Assembly: GCF_020360975.1 (NCBI RefSeq)
Contig: NW_025408683.1
Span: 1,364,001 to 1,428,000, forward strand
Direction: 5' to 3'
Length of the DNA: 64,000 nucleotides
Source: Hirsutella rhossiliensis
Taxonomy: Eukaryota; Ascomycota; Sordariomycetes; Hypocreales; Ophiocordycipitaceae
Shown here piece by piece: positions 1-9,824 of the stretch. The notes below the pieces were generated by a model. The model ran no database searches, was not told where the DNA came from, and worked only from the letters and a program-made list of their open reading frames with translations. The translations under genes and the position numbers were made by a program. How positions within the stretch are numbered: the first letter of the stretch is position 1; every line of letters starts with the position of its first letter.

Positions 1-317
1 TATAACGCTTGATCTATGCCGACGCGCTTGTCTATCGCCCAGGGCGCTAGCTTAAGGACGACGCCTCAGTTAGCGGCCACGATAGCCTTAACTCAGCCTT
101 AACACGATTTTCCCGCGGCTCTCGCTCCTATGTCGGCAGGAGCCTAGCACATAACGAAATCGCCACTACCATTAGCACGATCCTACGCCTCAGAGGTCTC
201 TCGGGAACTCAATGAGGGTAGTTCAACCATAGCAACGGCATATACCTATAAACATTACTTACGGCACGGCGGAAGGCGGGAATAGTTAACCCTTCCGAGG
301 AAAAGAAGGGCCTTGTC
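1..317. other. unassigned GC-balanced sequence
   Basis: No convincing reading frame or repeat was recognised here. Base composition is balanced and CA/TG dinucleotides are present, so this stretch is not RIP-saturated like the blocks after 5.84 kb. It abuts the left inverted repeat of the element at 318-995. Confidence 0.5.
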
Positions 318-995
318 TAACGCGCCAACCGCTCAGGCTATTGAGCCAAATTTCAAAGTGGGGTAGCGTGGCTTGTCAAGGCGCAGCGCCGATACCTCCT
401 TGCGCCTACGTTGACCCCTCGGCCTACGATGTCTTGAACGTGCCGAGGCTATAGGAGCAGAGGCGCCGCCGCCGCCGCCTCCTTCAACAGCGCCGGCAGT
501 TTAACCACCAAGAAGACTGCAGCTACAGTCACTACATAAGGCTTGCGATACCTTTAGCAACACGGTGATACATACGAGCCGGGCACACGCATGCAACGGG
601 CATACCAACGAGCTATACGCCGCACGCCACTCTCTGACGATGAGGATGAGCTTGCTAGCGACCCTCAACACAGCTCGTTAGGTGACAAGGCTAATAAGGC
701 TGACGGGTTACAACACCAGCCGGTTGACCTCACACAAGATGTAATCTACATGGCGATACTCTCATAAGAGCCCTCAAAAGAGCCTACGCAAGAGGTAGAC
801 ACACAATGGGATAAGGCAGAGGCAGAGGTCGAAGAGGAGGGACGGGCATAGCAAGAATTATATAAGGAGGGCCTTTAGGCGCAGGGAATGTGCGCACCCA
901 ATTGTGCGGTGTCGGCGCTGCGCCTTTGATTAGCCACACTACCCCCCTTTGAAATTTGGCTCAATAGCCTGAGCGGTTGGAGCGTTATTAACTAG
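318..995 (+). mobile_element. TIR DNA element, copy 1 (non-autonomous or decayed)
   Basis: The ends are inverted repeats of about 70 bp. The left arm (about 319-385) and the reverse complement of the right arm (about 925-993) share the core CGCTCAGGCTATTGAGCC and then GGCGCAGCGCCGA. Both ends abut a TA, which fits a Tc1/mariner-type TA target, but this is only suggestive. The interior carries a decayed frame (about 505-840) containing YEPGTRM, AYQRAIRRTP and an acidic SDDEDE stretch. It is interrupted by TAA/TAG where CAA/CAG would be expected, as RIP would produce. It resembles the C-terminal end of a transposase-like protein, but I do not recognise the family. A second, truncated copy lies in reverse orientation at 49031-49510. 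Confidence 0.7.
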
Positions 996-1888
996 TGTCA
1001 GAGCAGAAGGGGACTTATAATACGCGTTAATAACACCTCCAATGGGGGTGCTCCTATTTTGCATCCATAGGCTAAAAACCACCTCATAGTAACACTTCAT
1101 CCGGAATACACTGGAGAAGGCTGCTATTGAAAGCAGAGCCTGAAAGGCAGGGGACTGTACTATCCCTGTAATCTACCAGGCTGTCGCTTAGTCGCTTGCT
1201 CCGTTAGCCTCTGCCTTTGTAGGGTGGGTGTGCCGGAAGCTAGGCAATATAGATACGCAATTTAAAATGTCATCGTGTGAAAAAAACAGCTTAAGACATA
1301 GTGGAACACTAACGCGCTACATGCCCTATTATCTAGGACATGGATCTTAGATCAGCGATCTCATCGTTTATGATAGCAGTCTCTCTGCGACACTTCCTCT
1401 GCCTAAGCTATATCACATGCCGAGCAACATAGCAAAACTCTTTCGTTGGGGGAATCATTAAGCTCGCCCATCGCAGTTCGATACGAGGTAAGTGCCAACA
1501 GTGAGGTCAGGTCATATTAGGGAGTGCTGAGAGGTATGCACCGGCTGCGCTCGTTGATCCTTTGCGTGTCAGTGCACCCCTTCGTCCCCTGGTACTTGCC
1601 CTGCTCTCATATAGCACAGCGGCCGATCACCAACTATTCTTCCCGCCGTATCTACAGGTCAAGCTGAAAACATGGAGCAAATAAGTCGCCGTCCTCCGAT
1701 AGCGCCCCTCGACTACTCGACCGAGATGGATATAAGGATCGGGCTGTGATTCCCACGTCTTATGTTCATCTAGCTCCATCCCATCGCTTCACCCAGCTCT
1801 CGCTTCCATCCTTGGCTGAGCTAATCCTCTACCTGCCCGTGATCTATTAACGGTTCATCCCACCCGGAGCATCGTCTGTTAAGGCGTT
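996..1888. other. upstream region of the GLEYA gene
   Basis: No gene was recognised. The last 150 bases before 1889 are pyrimidine-rich (CT tracts around 1760-1830), as in many fungal core promoters. A weak TATA-like stretch (ATATAAGG) lies near 1730-1737. No other control site can be supported. Confidence 0.4.
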
Positions 1889-3829
1889 ATGAACCGTCTC
1901 TTTCCTTTGGCGGTGCTGGTCTTGTCTCAATTGGCTGAGGCTCGCTTCGGCCAATTTTATAAGCGGTTCAAGGCGGGCGAATGCTGTCCCTGTCCAAAGC
2001 CTGGTGCTCCGAACCGGGTCGTCACCACAACAATCACCGTTACACAACGTCACACCCTGGCAACGGAGACAGCCATAGCAAACCGGATCCTTACCCCTCC
2101 GGCCAGGCTCGCTCGTATCAATTATAACAACTACAACAGCTTCAGTAACGTTAAAAGCAATCAATTCAACAGCAACAACTTCAACAGCAATAACGTTAAT
2201 AGCAACAACGTCAATAGCAATAATGCTGACAGCAACAACGTTAACAGTAATAATGCCAACAGCAATAATGCTAATAGCAACAACGCCGGCAGCAATAAGG
2301 TCGACAGCAACGACTTAAATGGCAATGATCCCAACAGCATTGATACCGACCCTCAACCCCGACCTCAGACTGCTAAAATGAGCAACGGTCACACACTCTC
2401 ATTACCACCGGTGTCGGCACAAGGGGGAGCTGATGCAGCGACTGCTGGATTCCCAGCTCCGGGTTCCCCAGGCGCGGCACCTGGTGGTCCTTTTCGACAA
2501 CCAGCAAGGGGTCGGCCTCGGCCTAAGGGCGGGTCGCCTGATGCGGCAATTGCTGGGTTTCCAGCCCCGGGTTCCCCAGGCGCGGCACCTGGTGGCCCCT
2601 TTCGACAACCAGTAAGGGGTCGGCCTTGGCCTAAGGGCGACTCGCCTGATGCGGGAACTGCTGGGTTTCCAGCCCCGGGTTCCTCAGGCGCGACACCTGG
2701 TGGTCCCTTTCGACAACCAGCAAGGAGTCGGCCTCGGCCTAAGGGCGGGTCGCCTGATGCGGCAATTGCTGGGTTTCCAGCCCCGGGTTCCCCAGGCGCG
2801 GCACCTGGTGGTCCCTTTCGACAACCAGTAAGGAGTCGGCCTTGGCCTAAGGGCGACTCGCCTGATGCGGCAACTGCTGGGTTTCCAGCCCCGGGTTCCT
2901 CAGGCGCGACACCTGGTGGTCCCTTTCGACAACCAGCAAGGAGTCGGCCTCGGCCTAAGGGCGGGTCGCCTGATGCGGCAATTGCTGGGTTTCCAGCCCC
3001 GGGTTCCCCAGGCGCGGCACCTGGTGGTCCCTTTCGACAACCAGCAAGGAGTCGGCCTCGGCCTAAGGGCGGGTCGCCTGATGCGGCAGCGCCCATGGAA
3101 AATGAGCCCGAGACAATCATAGGTCGCCCAATATCCAACCGGACTACCTCGAACACTCATTTGTCTTACAAGAAGCCGCCAAGACCGCACATTCCTACAA
3201 CCATACGCAAACCCACAACCACCAGCAAACCCACAACCACCAGCAAGCCCGCAACTACCAGCAAGCCCACAACTACCAGCAAGCCCACGCCTAATACCTC
3301 GTCGTGCCCTACTCCTACTTGTGGTTTTCCTGGCGTTATGTTTACCCGCTATAGAAATCCCTTCGCAAAGGATTTCAGCAGCACTTACGAGTCGTTCCAG
3401 CCCTCATTCTTCTTGAAGCAGAGGCCCCTCGGCGTGGGCTACTTAAGCGATATCGCGCTAGTCTCTGACCCTAACAATAGCACTTATGCCGATGCAGCAA
3501 TTGACTTTCGGACTGCCTTATACGTCTGTCAGAGCGGAAAATACAAGTTTCACTCTCCTAAGAGCGATGATATTTCGTTGCTATGGCTCGGCGATCAGCA
3601 GGTTAACAACGCGACGAGGGATAATGCCGATTTCGTTCAGGCATGGTACGGCGATAATAGTCCAAGAACTGTTGAAAAGGAGCTCCAGGCAGGCGTGAAG
3701 TATCCAATCCGTGTCTTGTGGGGCAATACCAACGGCGCAGGCTTTCTAAATCTCGAGATTTTTGCACCTAATGGCATGAAGTTAACGGAGAGCAGCAAAG
3801 ACGGCTATCTATGGATCAATAGCTGCTAA
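1889..3829 (+). CDS. secreted GLEYA-domain adhesin-like protein with tandem repeats
   Basis: A single uninterrupted 646-residue frame. Residues 1-18 form a signal peptide (MNRLFPLAVLVLSQLAEA), followed by a possible Kex2 site (KR at 25-26) and a CCPCP motif. Residues 89-150 are Asn/Ser pentapeptide repeats (NSNNx). Residues 182-397 are six 36-residue Pro/Gly/Arg repeats. Residues 443-466 are TTTSKP repeats, which look like an O-glycosylated stalk. Residues about 485-646 form a single C-terminal globular domain with the GLEYA/PA14-like order: YVCQSGKYKF, then DDISLLWLGD, then AWYGDN, then YPIRVLWGN, ending GYLWINSC. By family knowledge such domains bind sugars at the cell surface. No GPI signal is seen at the C-terminus, so it may be secreted or held by the repeats. 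The start is supported by the signal peptide and a TAA-containing leader just upstream. The domain call is from pattern, not a search. Confidence 0.85.
   Translation: MNRLFPLAVLVLSQLAEARFGQFYKRFKAGECCPCPKPGAPNRVVTTTITVTQRHTLATETAIANRILTPPARLARINYNNYNSFSNVKSNQFNSNNFNSNNVNSNNVNSNNADSNNVNSNNANSNNANSNNAGSNKVDSNDLNGNDPNSIDTDPQPRPQTAKMSNGHTLSLPPVSAQGGADAATAGFPAPGSPGAAPGGPFRQPARGRPRPKGGSPDAAIAGFPAPGSPGAAPGGPFRQPVRGRPWPKGDSPDAGTAGFPAPGSSGATPGGPFRQPARSRPRPKGGSPDAAIAGFPAPGSPGAAPGGPFRQPVRSRPWPKGDSPDAATAGFPAPGSSGATPGGPFRQPARSRPRPKGGSPDAAIAGFPAPGSPGAAPGGPFRQPARSRPRPKGGSPDAAAPMENEPETIIGRPISNRTTSNTHLSYKKPPRPHIPTTIRKPTTTSKPTTTSKPATTSKPTTTSKPTPNTSSCPTPTCGFPGVMFTRYRNPFAKDFSSTYESFQPSFFLKQRPLGVGYLSDIALVSDPNNSTYADAAIDFRTALYVCQSGKYKFHSPKSDDISLLWLGDQQVNNATRDNADFVQAWYGDNSPRTVEKELQAGVKYPIRVLWGNTNGAGFLNLEIFAPNGMKLTESSKDGYLWINSC
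2153..2338 (+). repeat. 15-bp Asn/Ser-coding tandem repeats
   Basis: Repeats of about 15 bp encode N-S-N-N-x (x is V, A or F) in the first half of the GLEYA gene. Copies differ mainly by AAC/AAT and GTT/GTC changes, so the protein repeat is better kept than the DNA. They read as a flexible, asparagine-rich surface spacer. Confidence 0.8.
2432..3079 (+). repeat. six 108-bp coding tandem repeats (minisatellite)
   Basis: Six exact-length 108-bp units encode D-A-x-x-AGFPAPGS and end in PKGGSP or PKGDSP. Units 2 and 4 share VRxRPWPKGD, while units 3 and 5 share SSGATPGG. The array therefore grew partly as a 216-bp dimer (2-3 repeated as 4-5). All six units stay in frame, and CA/TG dinucleotides are intact. 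Confidence 0.95.
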
Positions 3830-5839
3830 CAAGGAGTTGTGACATAGCTGGGTTATCGCCGGGTTATATCATAATAGTAACGCCGAGGAGGTTGGGGTCG
3901 GCTATAGACATAAAAACGGAACTCGGGTGTGCATTGGTTTGTCCCTTTCTATCTTGTTTTGTCGCAGATTTACATCGTTAAACTGCCTTATGCCGTGTTC
4001 GACTGGAATAATGCTAGCTACGTAATATGAAGCTTGAGGCCGCCAGTATAGTTTTCCTAAAAGCGTTTCCTAGAACTGGTCCTGTCCCAGCTGTTAAGCC
4101 AATTATATCTATAGAATCAGACTTCTCGTACTCCGATATATGGGGCCGCAATGCTGACTTCTTTAACATATCTTTGAGGAATCGCACTGGCTCAAAGAAG
4201 TTCCGTGGCAGTATCATACTGTCAAACATAGCAAATACCACTTGACCACCGGCAAAATAGGGGCATACCCAGTGTCCTATAGACATCCCTCTCATATCGT
4301 TACTACTACGAAGCTCATCCACTTAATATCAATAGATTACTTAACTCCGAAAAACCTGGGGTTACTGCGCGTTATGGCTAATTAAGCCAGCCCTGAAGTG
4401 TCCCCACGTCGGTCTTAGATCGACTTTAGATCGGCTATCGGTAGATCTAGGGTGCGGCCTGAAGAAAAGGCCTAGGGGTCTCACTGTAATAAGTAGCTCC
4501 CGCTATTCATAGCCTAAACAACCCCGCGATAACAACCTAAACCGCGCTTGCTGCGCTTGGTACCTGAGTACTCTCTCCAGACGATATATCACCCTTACTG
4601 CCGGTCGTTAATGCCTTAAAGCCGTCGGCCGCAACTAAATCAAGGGCAACGATGAATCGCTGGTGAGCCACTCAAAATCCTTCCAGGTAGCAGGAGAAAT
4701 GGATCGGCATGCCTGGCTAGGAGTGCAAAGATTGCTCTTGGACTGATATAATGTCCCCCGCTCAGCGTTTTGAAGAGACAGCCCACCGCGCATGGATCCA
4801 CGACAATGAACCTGAACTATTTCCCGGCTTAAATCTCGTGAAAGCGGTGGCGGCGGCCGAAAATCCCGCGGGAAACAATCGACACAGAGACATGTATAAC
4901 ATCTTTACCGAATAAGACCATGCAAAATCTTTCGTCGACCTTAACTATATTAGCATTCGAGGAAGGCTATCGTTGCACCCGCATATAAGATGCGAAGAAG
5001 CACCGCGCCAGGTTTTTTTGGTTATATTATATTCGCAAGGCTAGGACTGGCGTGGCTGTGAATGTTGGTCCACGCCCCTGATTCTCGTGCGTAACGACGC
5101 GCACGGTGATGCGTTTAACCGTGTCGGGTTCTCGGTGGTACGGACCTCGGAGAAATCTCCTTGGGAAAAAAAGATGGACAGCGAATGGTGCAACTAGGGC
5201 TTGAAGCGACACTAACTTCGCTAGTAAGAACGATCCCCGGTGATATAGAATTAACCCCGAAACAATTCTCGCTCTGAGTGCCAGGATAAGATATAGAGAG
5301 TCAGCCACTATGAGGCGCGTTCATGTCTCAATACCCAACCTCCGCGCGGTGGAATATGCGAGCCCCAAGTTAATACAGGTGAAGCGACGAGTTACGGAGT
5401 TTTATAGCTCCGCTAACCAGTGCGAAAATGGTCCGGGACTCTCAGAGGCAGCGTATCATGGCCGAATGTGAGAGTCATTAGCTCCTGAAACCCTCTAGCG
5501 GGCACTCCTTCAGCTCGCTGGCCCTCATTCGGTATCACTCGCCTGGCCGAGAGCATTCCTCTTTAAATAACGTTACTACACCGCTAACACCACAGAACGC
5601 GGCCGGGACATAGCAGCAGTCGAATCAGCAGCTTGGCTATATGTTAGATCAAGACGTCGCAGTGCCGATTTTTTACGGAGTCGAGCATCGCTACCGGCCG
5701 GAACCACTATTAAGTTAATCCTGCTTAGAACGGCGGGACCGCTTAGCTTCGCGGAGCGGTCTGCGTCCTTAGCATATCTAAAGCCGCCTATTAAGGCTCG
5801 AACGATAACGCTAGGGAAAGTATATAGGCCGCATCCCTT
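3830..5839. other. intergenic region with only weak short frames
   Basis: No gene could be recognised. A short frame at 4751-4915 (54 codons, starting MSPAQRFEETAHRAWIH) and one at about 5310-5471 (53 residues) have no recognised match and no signal peptide. A minus-strand frame at 4014-4322 begins at GTG and also resembles nothing I know. These may be decayed genes or chance. Composition is near balanced until about 5830, where it changes abruptly to RIP-type AT-rich sequence. Confidence 0.4.
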
Positions 5840-7239
5840 AAGAAACTAGTTTTATCCTTACTATAAAAATATAATAAAATATAATTACTTTCTAAGGACT
5901 ATAAACTATAAGTATAAGTAGCTATAAGTAGACTTATAAACTAGGACCCTAAAGGTACTTATAAGTAACTTAGGAAAGTAATAAATACTTATTACTAGGG
6001 TCTTTAACTATTAAAGGTATAGGGGTTAGGGTATAGCCTAAGCTATTATTATATAACCTAGTAAGGTTATATATAAAGAGCTAAATATTATATATATAGA
6101 TATAGGCTATATCGAACTAATAAGGCTAGTCTAAGGTATTAAAAGAATAATAGTAATTTAAATAAAGAAGGAAGAAAGGTCTTTTAAGGGAAAAGGTAGA
6201 AGGTAAGACTAAGTAACTAGGGATTAAAGCTCTTAATTTTCTCTATATAAAGGGATCGTTCTAGTTATTATATAGATATTATTACGGAGAGTAGGAATAA
6301 GAAGCTATAGTTATGCTTAATAAACCTAATAGTTATATATAAGGAAGCCTGCCTAACTAATATAACTCCCCTAGCCTAAGGATATTATATAGACCTAACT
6401 TAGGTATAGGAATATCTTAATACCCTCGTTTAGCTAGCTATATATAGTTACTATACCTATATAAGCCCCTCCCTTATCTTAATAGATAGACTAAGATATA
6501 TATTACTAAATTTACCTTTCTATGCCCTTATTTCTTCTACTATACTCTTAAGCCCCTACTTAAGAGATATCTTATAAGACTAGATTTCTTACTATTAGTA
6601 ATTATTAAAGGTATTATTTTAGTCTACTTACTATTTCTATTATTCGATATTAAAATAGAAAGGATGGTTTTTATTTAATTTTATAGTAGTTTATCTTTAT
6701 CTTTCTATTTCTATAATATTAAACCTAGTATCTAGTTCTATAGTAAATTAGTAGATTAATTCGTTTTTATATTTTTAGTAAAAGAAGAATATAAAATAAT
6801 TTAGTATATCTAAAGGAATATTATTTCTAAAGCGTATATTTCTTCCTAGGTATTTTATAAGAGGTTATAAGGCTATAAGGTTAGTATTATATAACGTGGT
6901 TATATTTATTACCTTTTATCTTTTATCTATACCTATTATTATTATAAAGTATAGCCTAATTTTATAGCTCTTAGAGATATCTCTAGGTAAGAGGGATCTA
7001 AGAAGCTAAAAATACTAGTATAAAAGAAGGAAGAAGGAGCTAAAAAGAAGTAAAGAAAAGAGGGTAAGAGAGAAAAGGGAAGTAAAAGTAATAATAACTT
7101 TATATAAAGGTAGTAAGAGATAAGATTATTATAAAGCATAGCCTATAGAGGCCGCTTATATATAGACTTAGCCTAGACCCTAGTATAAGCCTATATAGGG
7201 TAAAAGCCCTTATATTATACCCCTACCTAGCTTTTAAAG
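5840..7239. other. AT-rich, RIP-saturated unclassified sequence
   Basis: Sharp onset of AT-rich sequence in which CA and TG are almost absent over long runs. No reading frame survives. About 6945-7135 resembles an eroded Copia LTR (see next entry). A segment at about 7149-7213 is repeated at about 16400-16464. Confidence 0.6.
6945..7135 (+). repeat. eroded Copia LTR fragment
   Basis: Shares the order of the better Copia LTRs: TCTTAGAGATATC, then TAAGAGGGA, AAGCTAAAAA, AAGGAAGAAGGAGCTAAAAA, ending near GAGATAAGA. It lacks the second half of the LTR and is more diverged than the other copies. Confidence 0.6.
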
Positions 7240-7715
7240 TATTGCGAGGCGTAGCTTAATTTCGTAGTTCTCGGAGATATCCCTTAGTAAGAGGGACTAA
7301 GGAAGCTAAAAACCGGTTTAGAAGAAGGAGCTAAAAGGAGGTATAGAGAGGAGGGTAGGGGAAAGAGGGGAAGTAGAAGTAGCGATAGCTTCCTATAAAA
7401 GTAGCGAGAGATAAGACGGATAAGCCGGCAACGGCTAGAATAAAGGGGAAAAACTAGTAAAAAGCTCGGTAGTTAAGAGGATATTAGTAGCTTCTTTAAG
7501 TAGGATCTTCTTTATTAATTAAGATACTAGATAGGTATAAAAAGGGGCCTTAGATAGAGGAAAGAAGGATAATAAAAGCAATATAATAATTACTCCCTTA
7601 CTATAATTACTACTCCTATAAGAATTAAATATCTCTGCCTTACTTATCTAACCCCTTACTTTTAATTTTACCGTTATATATTTTATATATACTTCTTATA
7701 TCTCTCTTTATAAGA
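7240..7715 (+). repeat. Copia A 5' LTR
   Basis: A 476-bp LTR starting TATTGCGAGGCG and ending CTTTATAAGA. It is the same family as LTRs at 9348, 13610, 18362, 24606 and 46930 (plus) and at 28178/42247, 48405 and 60173 (minus). Confidence 0.88.
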
Positions 7716-9347
7716 GTTATAAGCCTAGGAGGAATAGAATTCCTATACCTTCTAGCTACTATAAAAAGCACCTTTCTTTTATCCCTTATAGCTTCCTTTT
7801 ACCCCTCTTACTAGAAAAGCCGATTTTTAACTAACTTTTCTACCCTTCCCCTATAATAATATCGAAAAACGACTCTGCCGCCCCTATAATCTATAGGACG
7901 ATTCTTATAGAGCCCTAAGATTAAGATAAGTAGGTAAAGGAGCTATAGGCTTATATAGATAGAACTATCTATAATTTAGTCTTCTTTAATAAGTAGGACC
8001 CTCTTAAGACCCCTCTTTATCTTAGGGCAACGGAATTTATAGAGAGAGCTTCCTTCTTTTTTAAGCTAACCTCTATATAGTAGAGAGCTTTTTCTACTAC
8101 CTTAGGTAACTACGAGAGTTATTATAAGAATACCTCTATAAGACGAAGCTATTAATTACTATATATATAGTAATAACGGAATCCGTTAGTGCTATAAAGC
8201 TAATCTCTCTTTAAGAAGAAGAGACTCCTAGGTAGTAGCTTTTAAGCCTTAAGGCCTCGATAGCTCCCTTAAGGGGCTATATAACTAACTATATTAAGAA
8301 GACCTATATAGTATACCTAGGAGCTATTTCTACTAGGAACCTACTAGCTTCTTTATAGCTAGCTAAGTAGGAAGAAATCCTTAAGGAAGCTAACTAATAC
8401 TTCCTAATAAAAGCTCTTTCTAGCTAGTAGCTATAGGATATATCTCTACTAATAAAGCCTATTAGTAACGGTTACTTAACTATCTTTTAAGAAGCTAGCC
8501 GGGAACTAGATAAAGAAGCTACTAGAATATAATAATAAGTAGTCTTATTCCTTTATAGCTAGCACTCGATCTAGATAGCTCGAACTGCTGCCCCTATAGC
8601 TGCTATAGCCTATTATACTACGGCCCCTGCTGCTACTGCTATAGCTATAGCCCTTCCGGCTCCTCCTCTCTCGAGAGCCTTAACCCTGTCTTTAACGGCT
8701 GCCCTAGTCCCGGCCCCGGCTCCGCCTATAGCTCCGGGCCCGGCCCTATTAGTCCGTCTAACCTTACTATTCCCTTAATAGACTATTTAGTTTATTAGTC
8801 GAAAAGTCAAGGAACTAGTCGAAATTAAACCTTATTAAAATTAGTAATAAGGAGTAAATAAGGGGGGTTTTTTAGTATACCTTCCGGATCGGGATAAGGA
8901 TTCCTTAAAGAAATAAAAGACTAGAAGACGAAACGGCTGCCTAGCCTATAAATCCCTAGGCTATTAGTTATTATAATACTAGTAGGTCTTTAAGGAAAAA
9001 CAACCTAAAGGATTTAACTTTTTAAAGAGGCTATAAGAAACGATATAAGAGTCTCTTAAGGAGGACCCTTAGTTATAAAAGAGGATAGACGAGATTTAGG
9101 TTACTAGGATATAGTAACTAACGCCGCTACCTTTATTTAAGCTATAAATTTAAGGAAAAATCGTTAGTATAGTAAATCCAGCTTTTATCTTCTTAATAGA
9201 TTAATAAGGCTAAGACTAACTATTAGAGCCCTCTAATTATCCCTTATAAAAATTAGCTATTCTTAACTCTAGTACTTCCCTTAATATTTATAATACCCTC
9301 TTACGATTCCGGTCTTTTAAGAAGGTATAAAGGGAATACCTTATTAC

Positions 9348-9824
9348 TATCGCGAGGCGTAGCTTAATTTCGTAGTTCTTAGAGATATCCTATAGTAAGA
9401 GGGACTAAGGAAGCTAAAATCACTTAGTATAGAAGAAGGAAGAAGGAGCTAAAAAGAGGTATAGAAAGGAGGGTAGGGGTATAAAGGGAAGTAGAAGTAG
9501 CGATAGCTTCCTATAGAGGTAGCGAGAGATAAGATAGATATACTAGTAACGGCTAGAAAAGAAAGGAAAAACCGGTAAAAAGCTCGGTAGTTAAAAGGAT
9601 ATTAGTAGCTTCTTTAAGTAGGATCTTCTTTATTAATTAAGATACTAGATAGGTATAAAGAGGGGCGTTAGATAAAGGAAAGAAGGAGAATAAAACAATT
9701 ACTCCTATACTATAATTACTGCCCCTATAAGAATTAAATATCTCTGCCTTACCTATCTAACCCCTTACTTTTAATTTTACCTTTATATATTTTATATATA
9801 CTTCTTATATCTCTTTATACGAGA
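9348..9824 (+). repeat. solo Copia LTR inside Copia A
   Basis: A 477-bp LTR without an internal region, interrupting the gag region of Copia A. Flanks are ATTAC (9343-9347) and GTTAC (9825-9829), a 5-bp target duplication with one difference that RIP explains. The uninterrupted target is visible in Copia C near 20470-20490. Confidence 0.85.

Noticed and set aside
2432..3079. Direct repeats resembling a CRISPR array
   Set aside because: Units are contiguous coding repeats of 108 bp with no spacers, in a eukaryotic gene.
2389..3156. Long minus-strand frame of 255 residues inside the GLEYA gene
   Set aside because: It mirrors the 108-bp repeats of the plus-strand gene; repeat length is a multiple of three, so all frames stay open. 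The plus frame has the signal peptide and domain.
4014..4322. 102-residue minus-strand frame
   Set aside because: It begins at GTG, matches no family I recognise, and has an equally open frame on the other strand.
6942..7139. 65-residue minus-strand frame rich in Leu, Phe and Tyr
   Set aside because: It lies in an eroded Copia LTR of extreme base composition, and the frame is a chance result of low GC.
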